A DNA stretch of 64,000 nt from assembly GCA_009869945.1 (NCBI GenBank), contig WIXG01000053.1, positions 124,001-188,000 on the forward strand, written 5' to 3'. A program made the translations under genes and the position numbers. How positions within the stretch are numbered: the stretch's first letter is position 1; every line of letters starts with the position of its first letter. Below, piece by piece: positions 53,301 through 58,634 of this stretch. The notes below the pieces were generated by a model that saw only the letters and a program-made list of their open reading frames with translations, was not told the DNA's origin and searched no databases. The DNA comes from Mesaphorura yosii (lineage: Eukaryota; Arthropoda; Collembola; Poduromorpha; Tullbergiidae).

Positions 53301-53587
53301 GCTCCGCTGACGGCGACAATCAAGCTGTTGTTGGAGTTCTCCTGAGTGGTCATCGTACAGGGCATCGTCTGTGCAGCGGTGGTCGCCGTTGTGCCGCCGC
53401 CATCATTTTTCAGCGTCATATTATCTGCTGCTACTGCGGTGTCACTTCCAACGTCTGCGGTATTTGTACTCTTCTCTTCCTGGTTTCCCGGATTCCCCTG
53501 AGAAATGGGCTTTGTCGCAGTCGTTGTATTTGCTGACTCTTCTTGGGAATTTGAAGAAGTACAATTTGTAGGACTACTTGTACTCAT
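8230..53587 (-). CDS. Nbea: Neurobeachin homologue (BEACH-family scaffold, AKAP), 5' 30 coding exons, 3' part off window
   Basis: A large cytosolic scaffold; in animals neurobeachin anchors protein kinase A and acts in post-Golgi and synaptic membrane trafficking (family knowledge; Drosophila rugose/AKAP550). I traced 30 exons with GT-AG borders whose phases all agree, 2,210 codons in total. Order: low-complexity N-terminus (1-145), armadillo-like start (about 146-320), concanavalin-A-like lectin region (about 322-545), conserved helical region (560-1030), acidic divergent linker (about 1040-1400), second conserved block (1405-1660), Ser/Pro/acid linker (1660-1900), DUF1088 region (about 1905-2130), then the first strands of the PH-BEACH module (2165-2210). 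The ATG at 53585-53587 has an in-frame TAA 14 codons upstream. The missing C-terminus (rest of PH, BEACH, WD40) is expected left of position 1. Identity is very secure; exact borders of a few exons are inferred from GT-AG and phase only. Confidence 0.97.
8466..8532 (-). CDS. Nbea: Neurobeachin exon 29 (short acidic exon)
   Basis: A 67-base exon for residues 2143-2164, very acidic ([20 protein letters not shown]). It supplies the single G needed to complete the Gly of the conserved GPV at the start of exon 30, and exon 28 could not otherwise join in frame. Acceptor CTGCAG, donor GTGGGT. Confidence 0.85.
8719..8869 (-). CDS. Nbea: Neurobeachin exon 28
   Basis: Residues 2092-2142. Contains [20 protein letters not shown] and [20 protein letters not shown], the conserved approach to the PH-BEACH module. 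Vertebrate proteins have LDYWEDD where this has LDAWEDD. Acceptor CTCGCAG, donor GTGATT, phase 0. Confidence 0.95.
8938..9107 (-). CDS. Nbea: Neurobeachin exon 27
   Basis: Residues 2036-2091 plus two bases. Contains [20 protein letters not shown] and NKHGAWG, conserved. Acceptor CCGCAG, donor GTGAGT. Confidence 0.95.
9188..9729 (-). CDS. Nbea: Neurobeachin exon 26 (DUF1088 region)
   Basis: Residues 1855-2035. After a variable start it reads [60 protein letters not shown] and [12 protein letters not shown], essentially identical to other neurobeachins. Donor GTAAAG after GAG, phase 0. Confidence 0.97.
9808..10021 (-). CDS. Nbea: Neurobeachin exon 25 (linker)
   Basis: Residues 1784-1854 plus one base. 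Ser, Asp and Glu-rich (for example [10 protein letters not shown] and [12 protein letters not shown]), a likely disordered, phosphorylatable linker. Acceptor TTTCAG, donor GTGAGT. Confidence 0.85.
10084..10190 (-). CDS. Nbea: Neurobeachin exon 24 (linker)
   Basis: Residues 1748-1783, hydrophilic ([16 protein letters not shown], then Asp/Gly/Ser-rich). No domain. Acceptor TTCCAG, donor GTAAAT, phase 1 in and 0 out, consistent with exons 23 and 25. Confidence 0.8.
10483..10620 (-). CDS. Nbea: Neurobeachin exon 23 (linker)
   Basis: Residues 1702-1747 plus one base. Low-complexity Gln/Pro then Ser/Asn-rich sequence with no recognised domain. It is supported by a CTGCAG acceptor, GTAACT donor and phase 1 at both ends; conservation does not help here, so it could be alternatively used. 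Confidence 0.8.
10778..10982 (-). CDS. Nbea: Neurobeachin exon 22
   Basis: Residues 1634-1701 plus one base. Conserved [20 protein letters not shown] and KYRDILEP, then a Pro/Ser/Thr-rich variable tail that begins the second linker. The hydrophobic run (about 1643-1655) resembles a membrane segment but is conserved in these cytosolic scaffolds. Donor GTAATG. Confidence 0.95.
11057..11164 (-). CDS. Nbea: Neurobeachin exon 21
   Basis: Residues 1598-1633. Ends with [19 protein letters not shown], a family hallmark. Acceptor TTTCAG, donor GTAAGA, symmetric phase 0 (108 bp). Confidence 0.96.
11245..11580 (-). CDS. Nbea: Neurobeachin exon 20
   Basis: Residues 1486-1597. Contains [40 protein letters not shown] and [12 protein letters not shown], then AVRNCLEC and a variable tail. 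Acceptor TAGCAG, donor GTGAGA, symmetric phase 0. Confidence 0.96.
11644..11797 (-). CDS. Nbea: Neurobeachin exon 19
   Basis: Residues 1434-1485: [31 protein letters not shown] and [12 protein letters not shown], nearly invariant in the family. Acceptor GCGCAG, donor GTATTG, phase 0. Confidence 0.96.
11861..13227 (-). CDS. Nbea: Neurobeachin exon 18 (large exon with acidic linker)
   Basis: Residues 979-1433 plus two bases, by far the largest exon. It begins [20 protein letters not shown] and [20 protein letters not shown] (conserved), then runs through about 370 divergent residues. These include a run of mainly Glu/Asp near 1210-1235, and many Ser/Asp/Glu. It returns to conserved [20 protein letters not shown] and the start of VWRSHSTK. 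In Drosophila the kinase A RII-binding sites of AKAP550 are reported in this gene's central part; I cannot assign an RII helix here with confidence. Donor GTAAAC, phase 2. Confidence 0.95.
13305..13456 (-). CDS. Nbea: Neurobeachin exon 17
   Basis: Residues 928-978. Contains [29 protein letters not shown] and [15 protein letters not shown], the last a well-known conserved string. Acceptor TTTTAG, donor GTAATT, phase 0. Confidence 0.95.
13529..13610 (-). CDS. Nbea: Neurobeachin exon 16
   Basis: Residues 901-927 plus one base. Contains [12 protein letters not shown] and KHPEPES, matching the corresponding vertebrate segment. Acceptor TTTCAG, donor GTGAGT, phase 1. Confidence 0.94.
13696..13804 (-). 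CDS. Nbea: Neurobeachin exon 15
   Basis: Residues 864-900. Contains [12 protein letters not shown] and LPTYNVLYE, conserved in the family. Donor GTGAGT, phase 0. Confidence 0.95.
13805..14280. other. Neurobeachin intron 14 (between exons 14 and 15)
   Basis: 476 bases with consensus ends; nothing else seen. Confidence 0.85.
14281..14471 (-). CDS. Nbea: Neurobeachin exon 14
   Basis: Residues 801-863 plus two bases. Contains [37 protein letters not shown] and [11 protein letters not shown], the classic continuation after the LNYL helix in neurobeachin and LRBA. Donor GTGAGT. Confidence 0.96.
14590..14732 (-). CDS. Nbea: Neurobeachin exon 13
   Basis: Residues 753-800. Contains [14 protein letters not shown] and [14 protein letters not shown], both conserved. 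The acceptor is CATAG and the donor GTTCGC, a weaker site than its neighbours. It is fixed by phase 0 joining to exon 14. Confidence 0.93.
14848..15070 (-). CDS. Nbea: Neurobeachin exon 12
   Basis: Residues 679-752 plus one base. Contains [39 protein letters not shown] and ITPKGL, matching the DUF4704 segment. Acceptor CCTCAG, donor GTACGT. The Asp of the conserved PKGLDG is split across the junction with exon 13. Confidence 0.96.
15209..15425 (-). CDS. Nbea: Neurobeachin exon 11
   Basis: Residues 606-678. Contains [19 protein letters not shown] and [18 protein letters not shown], helical armadillo-type sequence. Acceptor TTGCAG, donor GTAAGT. Phase 2 in, phase 0 out. Confidence 0.95.
15426..17109. 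other. Neurobeachin intron 10 (between exons 10 and 11)
   Basis: About 1.7 kb, AT-rich, no recognised element or nested gene. Confidence 0.85.
17110..17249 (-). CDS. Nbea: Neurobeachin exon 10
   Basis: Residues 560-605 plus two bases. Opens with [20 protein letters not shown] and [11 protein letters not shown], the conserved start of the DUF4704/armadillo region, then a short variable acidic and basic tail ([10 protein letters not shown]). Donor GTGAGT, phase 2. Confidence 0.96.
17250..17768. other. Neurobeachin intron 9 (between exons 9 and 10)
   Basis: 519 bases; no recognised content beyond the splice sites. Confidence 0.85.
17769..18113 (-). CDS. Nbea: Neurobeachin exon 9 (end of lectin-like domain)
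   Basis: Residues 445-559. Contains [44 protein letters not shown] and [11 protein letters not shown], all standard landmarks of the neurobeachin lectin-like domain and its exit. Donor GTAAGT, phase 0. Confidence 0.97.
18114..18801. other. Neurobeachin intron 8 (between exons 8 and 9)
   Basis: 688 bases; nothing further seen. Confidence 0.85.
18802..18921 (-). CDS. Nbea: Neurobeachin exon 8 (lectin-like domain)
   Basis: Residues 405-444, [20 protein letters not shown] followed by [14 protein letters not shown]. Where homologues read VNGQ this sequence has VNCQ, a Gly-to-Cys difference inside the lectin fold that could be real or a sequencing error. Donor GTAAGT, symmetric phase 0. Confidence 0.95.
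18922..19826. other. Neurobeachin intron 7 (between exons 7 and 8)
   Basis: 905 bases. Near 19411 it carries GTGTTAAGTTCA, a 12-base match to the transposon end at 47179, with no partner repeat nearby. Confidence 0.85.
19827..19953 (-). CDS. Nbea: Neurobeachin exon 7 (lectin-like domain)
   Basis: Completes residue 362 and runs to 404. Contains the near-invariant [20 protein letters not shown] and [13 protein letters not shown]. Acceptor CTGCAG, donor GTGAGT, phase 0 at the end. This is one of the most conserved exons of the gene and makes the identification unambiguous. Confidence 0.97.
19954..20347. other. Neurobeachin intron 6 (between exons 6 and 7)
   Basis: 394 bases; nothing seen apart from the splice sites. 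Confidence 0.85.
20348..20469 (-). CDS. Nbea: Neurobeachin exon 6 (lectin-like domain begins)
   Basis: Residues 322-361 plus two bases. Starts the concanavalin-A-like domain with [19 protein letters not shown], as in other neurobeachins. Donor GTGAGT after TACTG, so the following Cys codon is split between exons 6 and 7. Confidence 0.96.
20470..20910. other. Neurobeachin intron 5 (between exons 5 and 6)
   Basis: 441 bases; nothing further seen. Confidence 0.85.
20911..21006 (-). CDS. Nbea: Neurobeachin exon 5
   Basis: Residues 290-321, beginning [17 protein letters not shown] and ending in FSFPGKKGS, just before the lectin-like domain. Symmetric phase 0 exon of 96 bp with donor GTAAGT. Confidence 0.96.
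21007..22909. other. Neurobeachin intron 4 (between exons 4 and 5)
   Basis: About 1.9 kb with AT-rich sequence and a GACGACGCCGACGACG run near 21815; no gene recognised. Confidence 0.8.
22910..23010 (-). CDS. Nbea: Neurobeachin exon 4
   Basis: Residues 256-289, containing [14 protein letters not shown] and [12 protein letters not shown], a conserved helical stretch of the N-terminal region. Only a 63-base intron separates it from exon 3. Donor GTGAGT, phase 0. Confidence 0.96.
23074..23200 (-). CDS. Nbea: Neurobeachin exon 3
   Basis: Residues 214-255 plus one base. Contains [19 protein letters not shown], an armadillo-like helix pair diagnostic of neurobeachin and LRBA. The acceptor is TTGCAG and the donor follows GTTGCAG in phase 1. 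Confidence 0.96.
23201..28292. other. Neurobeachin intron 2 (between exons 2 and 3)
   Basis: About 5.1 kb. I examined both strands and saw no coding exon, tRNA or repeat family that I could support. Confidence 0.75.
28293..28397 (-). CDS. Nbea: Neurobeachin exon 2
   Basis: Residues 179-213, beginning [12 protein letters not shown] and ending CPPHLQ, both strongly conserved in neurobeachin/LRBA. Acceptor TTGCAG, donor GTAAGC, phase 0 on both sides. It lies 24.7 kb from exon 1, across the giant first intron. It can be included or skipped without breaking frame (105 bp). Confidence 0.95.
35333..35774 (-). CDS. Candidate alternative first exon of neurobeachin, or nested-gene exon (unrecognised)
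   Basis: An ATG (35772-35774) opens a frame of 147 codons up to a perfect donor GTAAGT at 35332. The product begins with a Ser/Pro/Thr-rich stretch (about 2-40), then a hydrophilic segment with a Gln-rich run and a Gly run, and ends with [19 protein letters not shown] do not recognise it. It is on the neurobeachin strand inside intron 1, and its donor is phase 0, as is the exon 2 acceptor, so splicing to exon 2 would stay in frame. This would replace the usual N-terminus. It could equally belong to a nested gene or be a chance open frame helped by low-complexity codons. Confidence 0.35.
35892..35906. repeat. CT/TC dinucleotide microsatellite
   Basis: Fifteen bases of alternating T and C. In insects GAGA-factor sites have the reverse-complement GAGAG form. 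It lies about 120 bases upstream of the candidate exon start at 35774, so a promoter role is possible but unproven. Confidence 0.6.
39384..39405. repeat. Perfect short hairpin
   Basis: AGCCCACTTG and its exact reverse complement CAAGTGGGCT are separated by two bases (in practice a 9-bp stem and 4-base loop). Flanks do not extend the pairing, so it is too short for a microRNA precursor. Function unknown. Confidence 0.5.
47175..47202 (+). repeat. Left terminal inverted repeat of the intron 1 transposon
   Basis: Pairs with 48080-48107 in inverted orientation, with six transitions over 28 positions. Preceded by TA at 47173. Confidence 0.8.
48080..48107 (-). repeat. Right terminal inverted repeat of the intron 1 transposon
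   Basis: Reverse complement of the left repeat with six transitions. Followed by TA at 48108. The transition-only differences suggest age rather than two unrelated sequences. Confidence 0.8.
53054..53587 (-). CDS. Nbea: Neurobeachin exon 1 (start codon)
   Basis: Encodes residues 1-178. It opens with a Ser/Thr/Asn/Gln-rich low-complexity stretch of roughly 145 residues that I cannot match to other families, then the conserved neurobeachin start, containing [20 protein letters not shown]. The donor is GTAAGC, phase 0, and joins exon 2 so that the conserved Leu-Leu-Val-Gly-Gly run is restored. An in-frame TAA 14 codons upstream of the ATG supports this start, although a 5' UTR intron cannot be excluded. 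Confidence 0.93.
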
Positions 53588-56512
53588 GTTGCCGAGATGA
53601 TGATCGTCGAGAATACAAATCGCACTTTACAATACCGACGACGAGTCAATCACGAAGCCCATTGCCGATCCAGGCCAATGGAATGCTGGATGGAAGAGAA
53701 ATTATTGAGATCCACTTTGGTTTGTAGGTATCCACATGATCGTGTCTCGGCTCACATTGCTGGCTCTTTTGTCGATAAGTTTGTCGACTTTTGCCTGATC
53801 TGTAGGTCACTTTGTACACTGCGACTAAGAATTACTGGTAATATTGCACTAGGTTACTAATTGCATAAGTTTGTCATTCACAATTGTCGGTTATTGCACG
53901 TGATTGGACGCAGCACTGAGCTGTTACGTCTCCACCAAGACGACGACCGCTGTAAATGAAACGAAATCTAAGTTAACATTATTTACAGTTTAAGGGCAAG
54001 AATTTTAAGCTCCCAGAAGAAGTTGACGACGACGACAACAGTTTCAAGTGTGCTAGTTGCTGGACAAATTTGAATTCCGTGGACAGAAACACCTAATTCG
54101 CGAATGTCAACAGTAACAAGAGGAAAGATGACGAAATGGAAGTTGAAGGAAGTGCAAAATTGTTTTTCGCACTCAATTAAAAGATTGTACAGATTTGCAC
54201 ATGCAAAGTGTCGGTTGTTAGGTGACTGGCGTAAAATGACTGCTCACAGTTCACTCTCGCACTGTTTTGAATTTCTGCAGATGACGAGCGAGCCAACACA
54301 CTCGCTTCCACATCCACTTTCCTGCCTAGTAGTAAAATATTAATGTGTACTAATAATAATAGAATCTTCCTTTGTTGTGTGGTACAATAGTGGAACGTAA
54401 AAGTAAAGATAACTCTTGTAAAAATCTCCAAGTACTCTTTCGCTATTGTGTTCTTGCAAAGATGAGTAGTAGTGAGGCGATGTGATGATGTTTAGTGTTG
54501 TTGGTATATTTTCTCGGTTCCTGCTTTCTTTCTGGCCCTCATTTCTTGCCTACTATCTCCGCTGTAATGTATTTGCACTTGTGTTGATGTTGATTTTCGA
54601 AAGTTGGATTCTCCGATGACTTTCACGCTCGCTCAAGAATTCTGGCAACTTGTGCACACTGCACACGTAGTCGTAGTCGTCTTCATGGCATACCACCACA
54701 GTCAGCGCAGCGTTTGTACTGCCTCAGCAGTGAATATAATGTATTGAGTGTGGAAACGGTAAGGACGTAAAGAGATGGCAAATAATAAGACCGAAATTAC
54801 TCAGAGTAACTTACCCACTTGCCAAAAGACGGACAACGTCAGCCAACACGAGTGGCAGAGTAGCAGCAGCACAGCAGCAGTGGAAGGCTCGTATGATGTA
54901 CAGTAGGACTTTCACCCGAACACCGAATTTCTCCGGGAACTTGTCGGCCTTTTCTCCTTACGTTGTTAATGATGACTCTTGCCCATGTGTTGCAGTTGCA
55001 GCGCAGAGCAGAATGAAATATGCAGCAGCGCAGCGTACGTGTCTTTTCTCCGACGACTACTGCAATATCATCCGCAGATCTTCAGAAATGATGCAGTATC
55101 GCCAGCAGCCGCCACGAAGCGGGTTCATCCAAGAAATTTCAATATTTCACAGCATTTACAGCAAAATATTTCCAAGACACTCGTGAATTGCGTAAAGAAA
55201 TATGATTTTGATCAAAACTGGTGTCGCCGATGCTAACTCAAACTCAAATGAACACAAATGTGCACTGCACCGCCTGTGAATTAAATTCTATTCTCCAAAT
55301 TCTCGCCGAGTCTGATCCTCGAAAATGTTCTCATCTGCCACGAATTTACGGATGACGATGATGATGAGAGAAAAACTTTGCAACATGGATTTGCAGTCGT
55401 GATTCTAATTCTCCCTCACTTTAACTCCAAAACATCGTCATCAATTGCATTGCATTATTGTGTTACAGGCTGCATGAAGCATAATGAGCTTGCGTATGTT
55501 AATACTCTGCTGCTGCAGCACGACGCGAACGGCGAACGTAGTAAAGCCTTCGAGCTACACGAATTGTGATGAGTTTTAACGTACAAATCCGAGGTACAAA
55601 AAAACGAGCAATATGTTTACTGTTTACTGGCCTGAAGCCTATTTGCGAATTGCTCAGGGCATTAACTTGCATCTCGATGCTTCCTTTGTCCAGTGATTAC
55701 TCAAATGTCAAATGACCCAAATGAACAGCAGTCAGAATCGGAATTAAGCAACACGTTTTTATGAGGACGGCAAGGATCCAAAACAGAATTTGGGATCTCG
55801 ATGGCTGCTGCCAATGCAAACACAAATGCTGCCATCGTGTCGCAATATGTCAACATTTGCCTCCTAGATCGATTAATTCCCCACGGGGTTCGAATTTTAC
55901 CTTTTTCGATATGTTTGACCATTTCATCAGTCTCAGTCTTCGTTTGACCGTGCATCGGACCTCGGAAGTGACATAAGGAAATACAAGGAAAATCGACTCA
56001 CCACCGGTGGTCGGTGTATCGTGGCCGTGGCAAATTGCTGTATAAAATACGTAAAATGCTCTGTGTACGTACGATGGAGATAAATACAAGCCCGGGCTGT
56101 ACAGTAGTACAGGGCAGTGTGAGGACGAACGCACATACGCACAACAGCACAGCAAAATCGGCGCTCTATTTCATATTTGAGTCACTCCAACTTCCTTTGC
56201 CGTATTCTTCTGTCATTCTGCTCGTTCTTGTGCTCTTCTGTCAACAGTCAATAACTACGCCCTTGCCCTTTTACAAAACCGACCGGAGAAAGTTTATCCG
56301 AAGGTTTTAATTAGGTTAATTGAGGAAATTAACATCAACGCAGAATTCTACTAGTGTATTGGTACTTTTCGCTCCTTTTTCACATTAATTTGAGTAGAGA
56401 GTAGTAGCATAGAACTGGGGTTGAGTCGATTGTGTTCGTAGGCGTTGTATGCCGAAATCCTCCTTAAGTGTTCAAGTAACTGCACTGCCTAAGCCGGCAC
56501 GAAGAAGCAACA
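53588..56512. other. Divergent intergenic interval between neurobeachin and septin start codons
   Basis: About 2.9 kb holding the 5' UTRs and promoters of two genes transcribed away from each other. No TATA box at a convincing distance, and no coding exon, was recognised. CAG-type short repeats occur near 54862-54883. Confidence 0.7.
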
Positions 56513-56630
56513 ATGTTGGACAAAGTTCGTACACTGCCACTTGCTGGCCATGTGGGGTTTGACAGCCTCCCTGATCAACTGGTTAATAAGTCTGTTCAAC
56601 GAGGATTCATTTTCAACATCATGTGTATTG
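56513..56630 (+). CDS. Sep2: Septin exon 1 (start codon)
   Basis: Residues 1-39 plus one base, from [10 protein letters not shown] to FIFNIMCI. Donor GTAAGA, with the Gly of the P-loop split at the junction. Only a short N-terminal tail precedes the conserved domain, as usual for this septin class. Confidence 0.95.
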
Positions 56631-58397
56631 GTAAGAATTAAAACCTCTAAGTTGGCATTTAATCTCCGACAACTTGGTATAAATCGCCTAATGATCGGTT
56701 TCTTAAAGGCGAAACCGGATTGGGGAAGTCAACTCTAATGGACTCGTTGTTCAACACGACCTTTGATGCTAATCCCAGTCCACATAATCTGAATTCTGTC
56801 AAACTGAAGGCTAATACATATGAACTTCAGGAGAGTAATGTTCACATGAAGGTAAGATCAAAATCAGATCAATGGATAACACTCAGATAGCATCGACGTT
56901 AACTAAAATTCGACTCATACTCTGTAGTTGAGCATTATCGATACGGTCGGATACGGAGACCAGATTAACAAGGAGGATAGCTTTAAGCCTATCGTGGAAT
57001 ACGTTGACGCCCAGTTTGAAGCATATCTGCAGGAGGAGCTGAAGATCAAGCGCTCACTTAGCTTGTACCACGATACCAGAGTCCACGCTTGCCTGTACTT
57101 CATTTGCCCCACTGGGCATGGGTAAGTAGAAGACAAGATTATTCAATAGCTGCAAGAGTTCAACTGGGACTCGTTATTTCCTTTGTTTTTATGGAGAATT
57201 GAAGCTTCTGATTATTATCTAGAAGTTGTGTGTATGTGTAAGTCGGTTTGTAGAGAATTCTCAGCATTTCATTTTATTGCAGATTAAAAGCAATTGATCT
57301 GATGTGCATGAAGAAACTAGACGGCAAGGTGAACATAATTCCACTCATCGCAAAGTCTGATACAATTTCCAAGGCCGAACTGCAAAAATTTAAGGTGGGT
57401 TTCATGTAGTAAACAAGTTTTGGTTAACTCTACTTTCCAATCAGTATTCCATTGATCACTTCTGAAATTGGACGCTACTTTTGTTCTTAGGCCAAAATCA
57501 ATGCTGAACTGGCTTCCAACGGAGTTAAAGTGTACCAATTTCCAACCGATGATGAGAGTATTTCGGAGACGAATTCCGCGATGAATGCACACTTGCCTTT
57601 TGCTGTGGTTGGTAGCAGTGATCTGGTCAAAGTTGGAAGTAAAATGATGCGAGCTCGCCAATACCCTTGGGGCGTGGTTCAAGGTATTGCATCGCGTATT
57701 TCAACCCATCTGTGAATTTAATATCTGACTCGTTTGCAAAAATCTTATTTCCAGTGGAGAACGAAACTCATTGTGACTTTGTGAAACTCCGCGAAATGCT
57801 GATTCGTACCAACATGGAAGACATGCGAGAACAAACTCATTGCAAGCATTATGAGCTCTACCGCAAAACCCGCCTGGAGCAGGTGAGGCTAATGATTTAT
57901 TGAATAATTCTGTCCGATGAGTTTGTCTACAACTTTGAAACTGTATCGCTTAGATGGGATTTAGCGATGTGGACTCGGACAATAAACCAATGAGTTTCCA
58001 GCAAACATGTGAGAAGAAAATGGTGGTTCATCAGCAGGAGCTTCAGCAAAAGGAAGAAGAAATGAAGCAGCAATTCATCCAACGTGTGAAGGACAAGGAA
58101 GCTCAATTGAAGGAAGCCGAAAGAGAGGTATGATGAAGCAGTTTAGGCTCAAGCCTATTAAGTAAAATGTCTTGAGTAGCTAAAATGTATTTTCATTGCC
58201 GGTAGCTTCACTCCAAGTTTGAGCAAATGAAGGAAGACAACGCCAAGGAAAAGAAGAAGCTCGAAGACTCTCAGAAGTTGTTGGAGGAGGAGACCAGCGA
58301 ATTTATTCGTTTGACGACTCAATACATGCAGAATTCCTCATCGTCGTCCAGCGCTTCTCACCTGTTGGGAACTTTGGGGAAGGGCAAGAAAAAGTAA
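56513..58397 (+). CDS. Sep2: Septin, SEPT6/8/10/11 class (Drosophila Sep2/Sep5 type), complete
   Basis: A filament-forming GTP-binding protein of the cell cortex and cytokinesis furrow. Eight exons join in frame: 56513-56630, 56709-56851, 56928-57121, 57283-57394, 57491-57683, 57755-57882, 57954-58127 and 58206-58397, giving 417 residues. It has the family opening [20 protein letters not shown], the P-loop GETGLGKST (40-48), DTVGYGD (92-98), the G4 motif as AKSD (175-178; AKAD is usual), and septin-unique element sequence near 254-290. A coiled coil (about 310-395) precedes a Ser-rich, Lys-rich C-terminal tail. SEPT6-class members are known to lack the switch I catalytic Thr and to bind GTP without hydrolysing it; I infer the same. 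The ATG at 56513 yields the usual start. Upstream 5' UTR exons were not found. Confidence 0.97.
56709..56851 (+). CDS. Sep2: Septin exon 2 (P-loop)
   Basis: Residues 40-87. Carries [17 protein letters not shown] and ends [10 protein letters not shown]. The switch I region is Asn/Ser/Pro-rich and diverged, in keeping with a non-hydrolysing septin class. Acceptor TTAAAG, donor GTAAGA, phase 0. Confidence 0.95.
56928..57121 (+). CDS. Sep2: Septin exon 3 (switch II)
   Basis: Residues 88-151 plus two bases: [37 protein letters not shown] and [12 protein letters not shown]. Acceptor TGTAG, donor GTAAGT. Confidence 0.96.
57283..57394 (+). CDS. Sep2: Septin exon 4 (G4 motif)
   Basis: Residues 152-189, containing [19 protein letters not shown]. 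The guanine-specificity motif is AKSD rather than the common AKAD. Acceptor TTGCAG, donor GTGGGT, phase 0. Confidence 0.95.
57491..57683 (+). CDS. Sep2: Septin exon 5
   Basis: Residues 190-253 plus one base. Contains [27 protein letters not shown] and [11 protein letters not shown], all conserved. Acceptor TCTTAG, donor GTATTG. Confidence 0.95.
57755..57882 (+). CDS. Sep2: Septin exon 6 (septin unique element)
   Basis: Residues 254-296: [29 protein letters not shown] and [11 protein letters not shown], the septin-unique element. Acceptor TCCAG, donor GTGAGG, phase 0. Confidence 0.96.
57954..58127 (+). CDS. Sep2: Septin exon 7 (coiled coil)
   Basis: Residues 297-354: [17 protein letters not shown], then a Glu/Lys/Gln-rich heptad region through [13 protein letters not shown]. 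Acceptor GCTTAG, donor GTATGA, phase 0. Confidence 0.95.
58206..58397 (+). CDS. Sep2: Septin exon 8 (C-terminus and stop)
   Basis: Residues 355-417 and the TAA. Continues the coiled coil, then a run of six serines and the basic end GTLGKGKKK, very like the KSKKK end of the Drosophila protein. Acceptor GGTAG. Confidence 0.95.
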   Translation, partial: LHSKFEQMKEDNAKEKKKLEDSQKLLEEETSEFIRLTTQYMQNSSSSSSASHLLGTLGKGKKK

Positions 58398-58628
58398 ACA
58401 ACGAAAACATAAACTTCTTTCTTCAGAAACATCTGTTCATACTTTTCTATTTAAACACACTTTAATTATTCTTAACGTAGATTATGTTCATTGTTTTATT
58501 CATCCAACTCATTTAGCTTGTATGTAAGTAAAAAAAAACTTTGTGTATTAAACCGTAAATATTAAGGAGCATGTAAGAACTATCCACAGATCGGCATTGT
58601 ACTAATCGAAAGAGGTTGCGTTGTTGAA

Positions 58629-58634
58629 AATAAA
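58629..58634 (+). terminator. Polyadenylation signal AATAAA for the septin gene
   Basis: AATAAA about 230 bases after the septin stop codon, in AT-rich 3' UTR-like DNA. It is the first canonical hexamer after the stop that I noticed; the cleavage site is not defined by the sequence alone. Confidence 0.6.
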
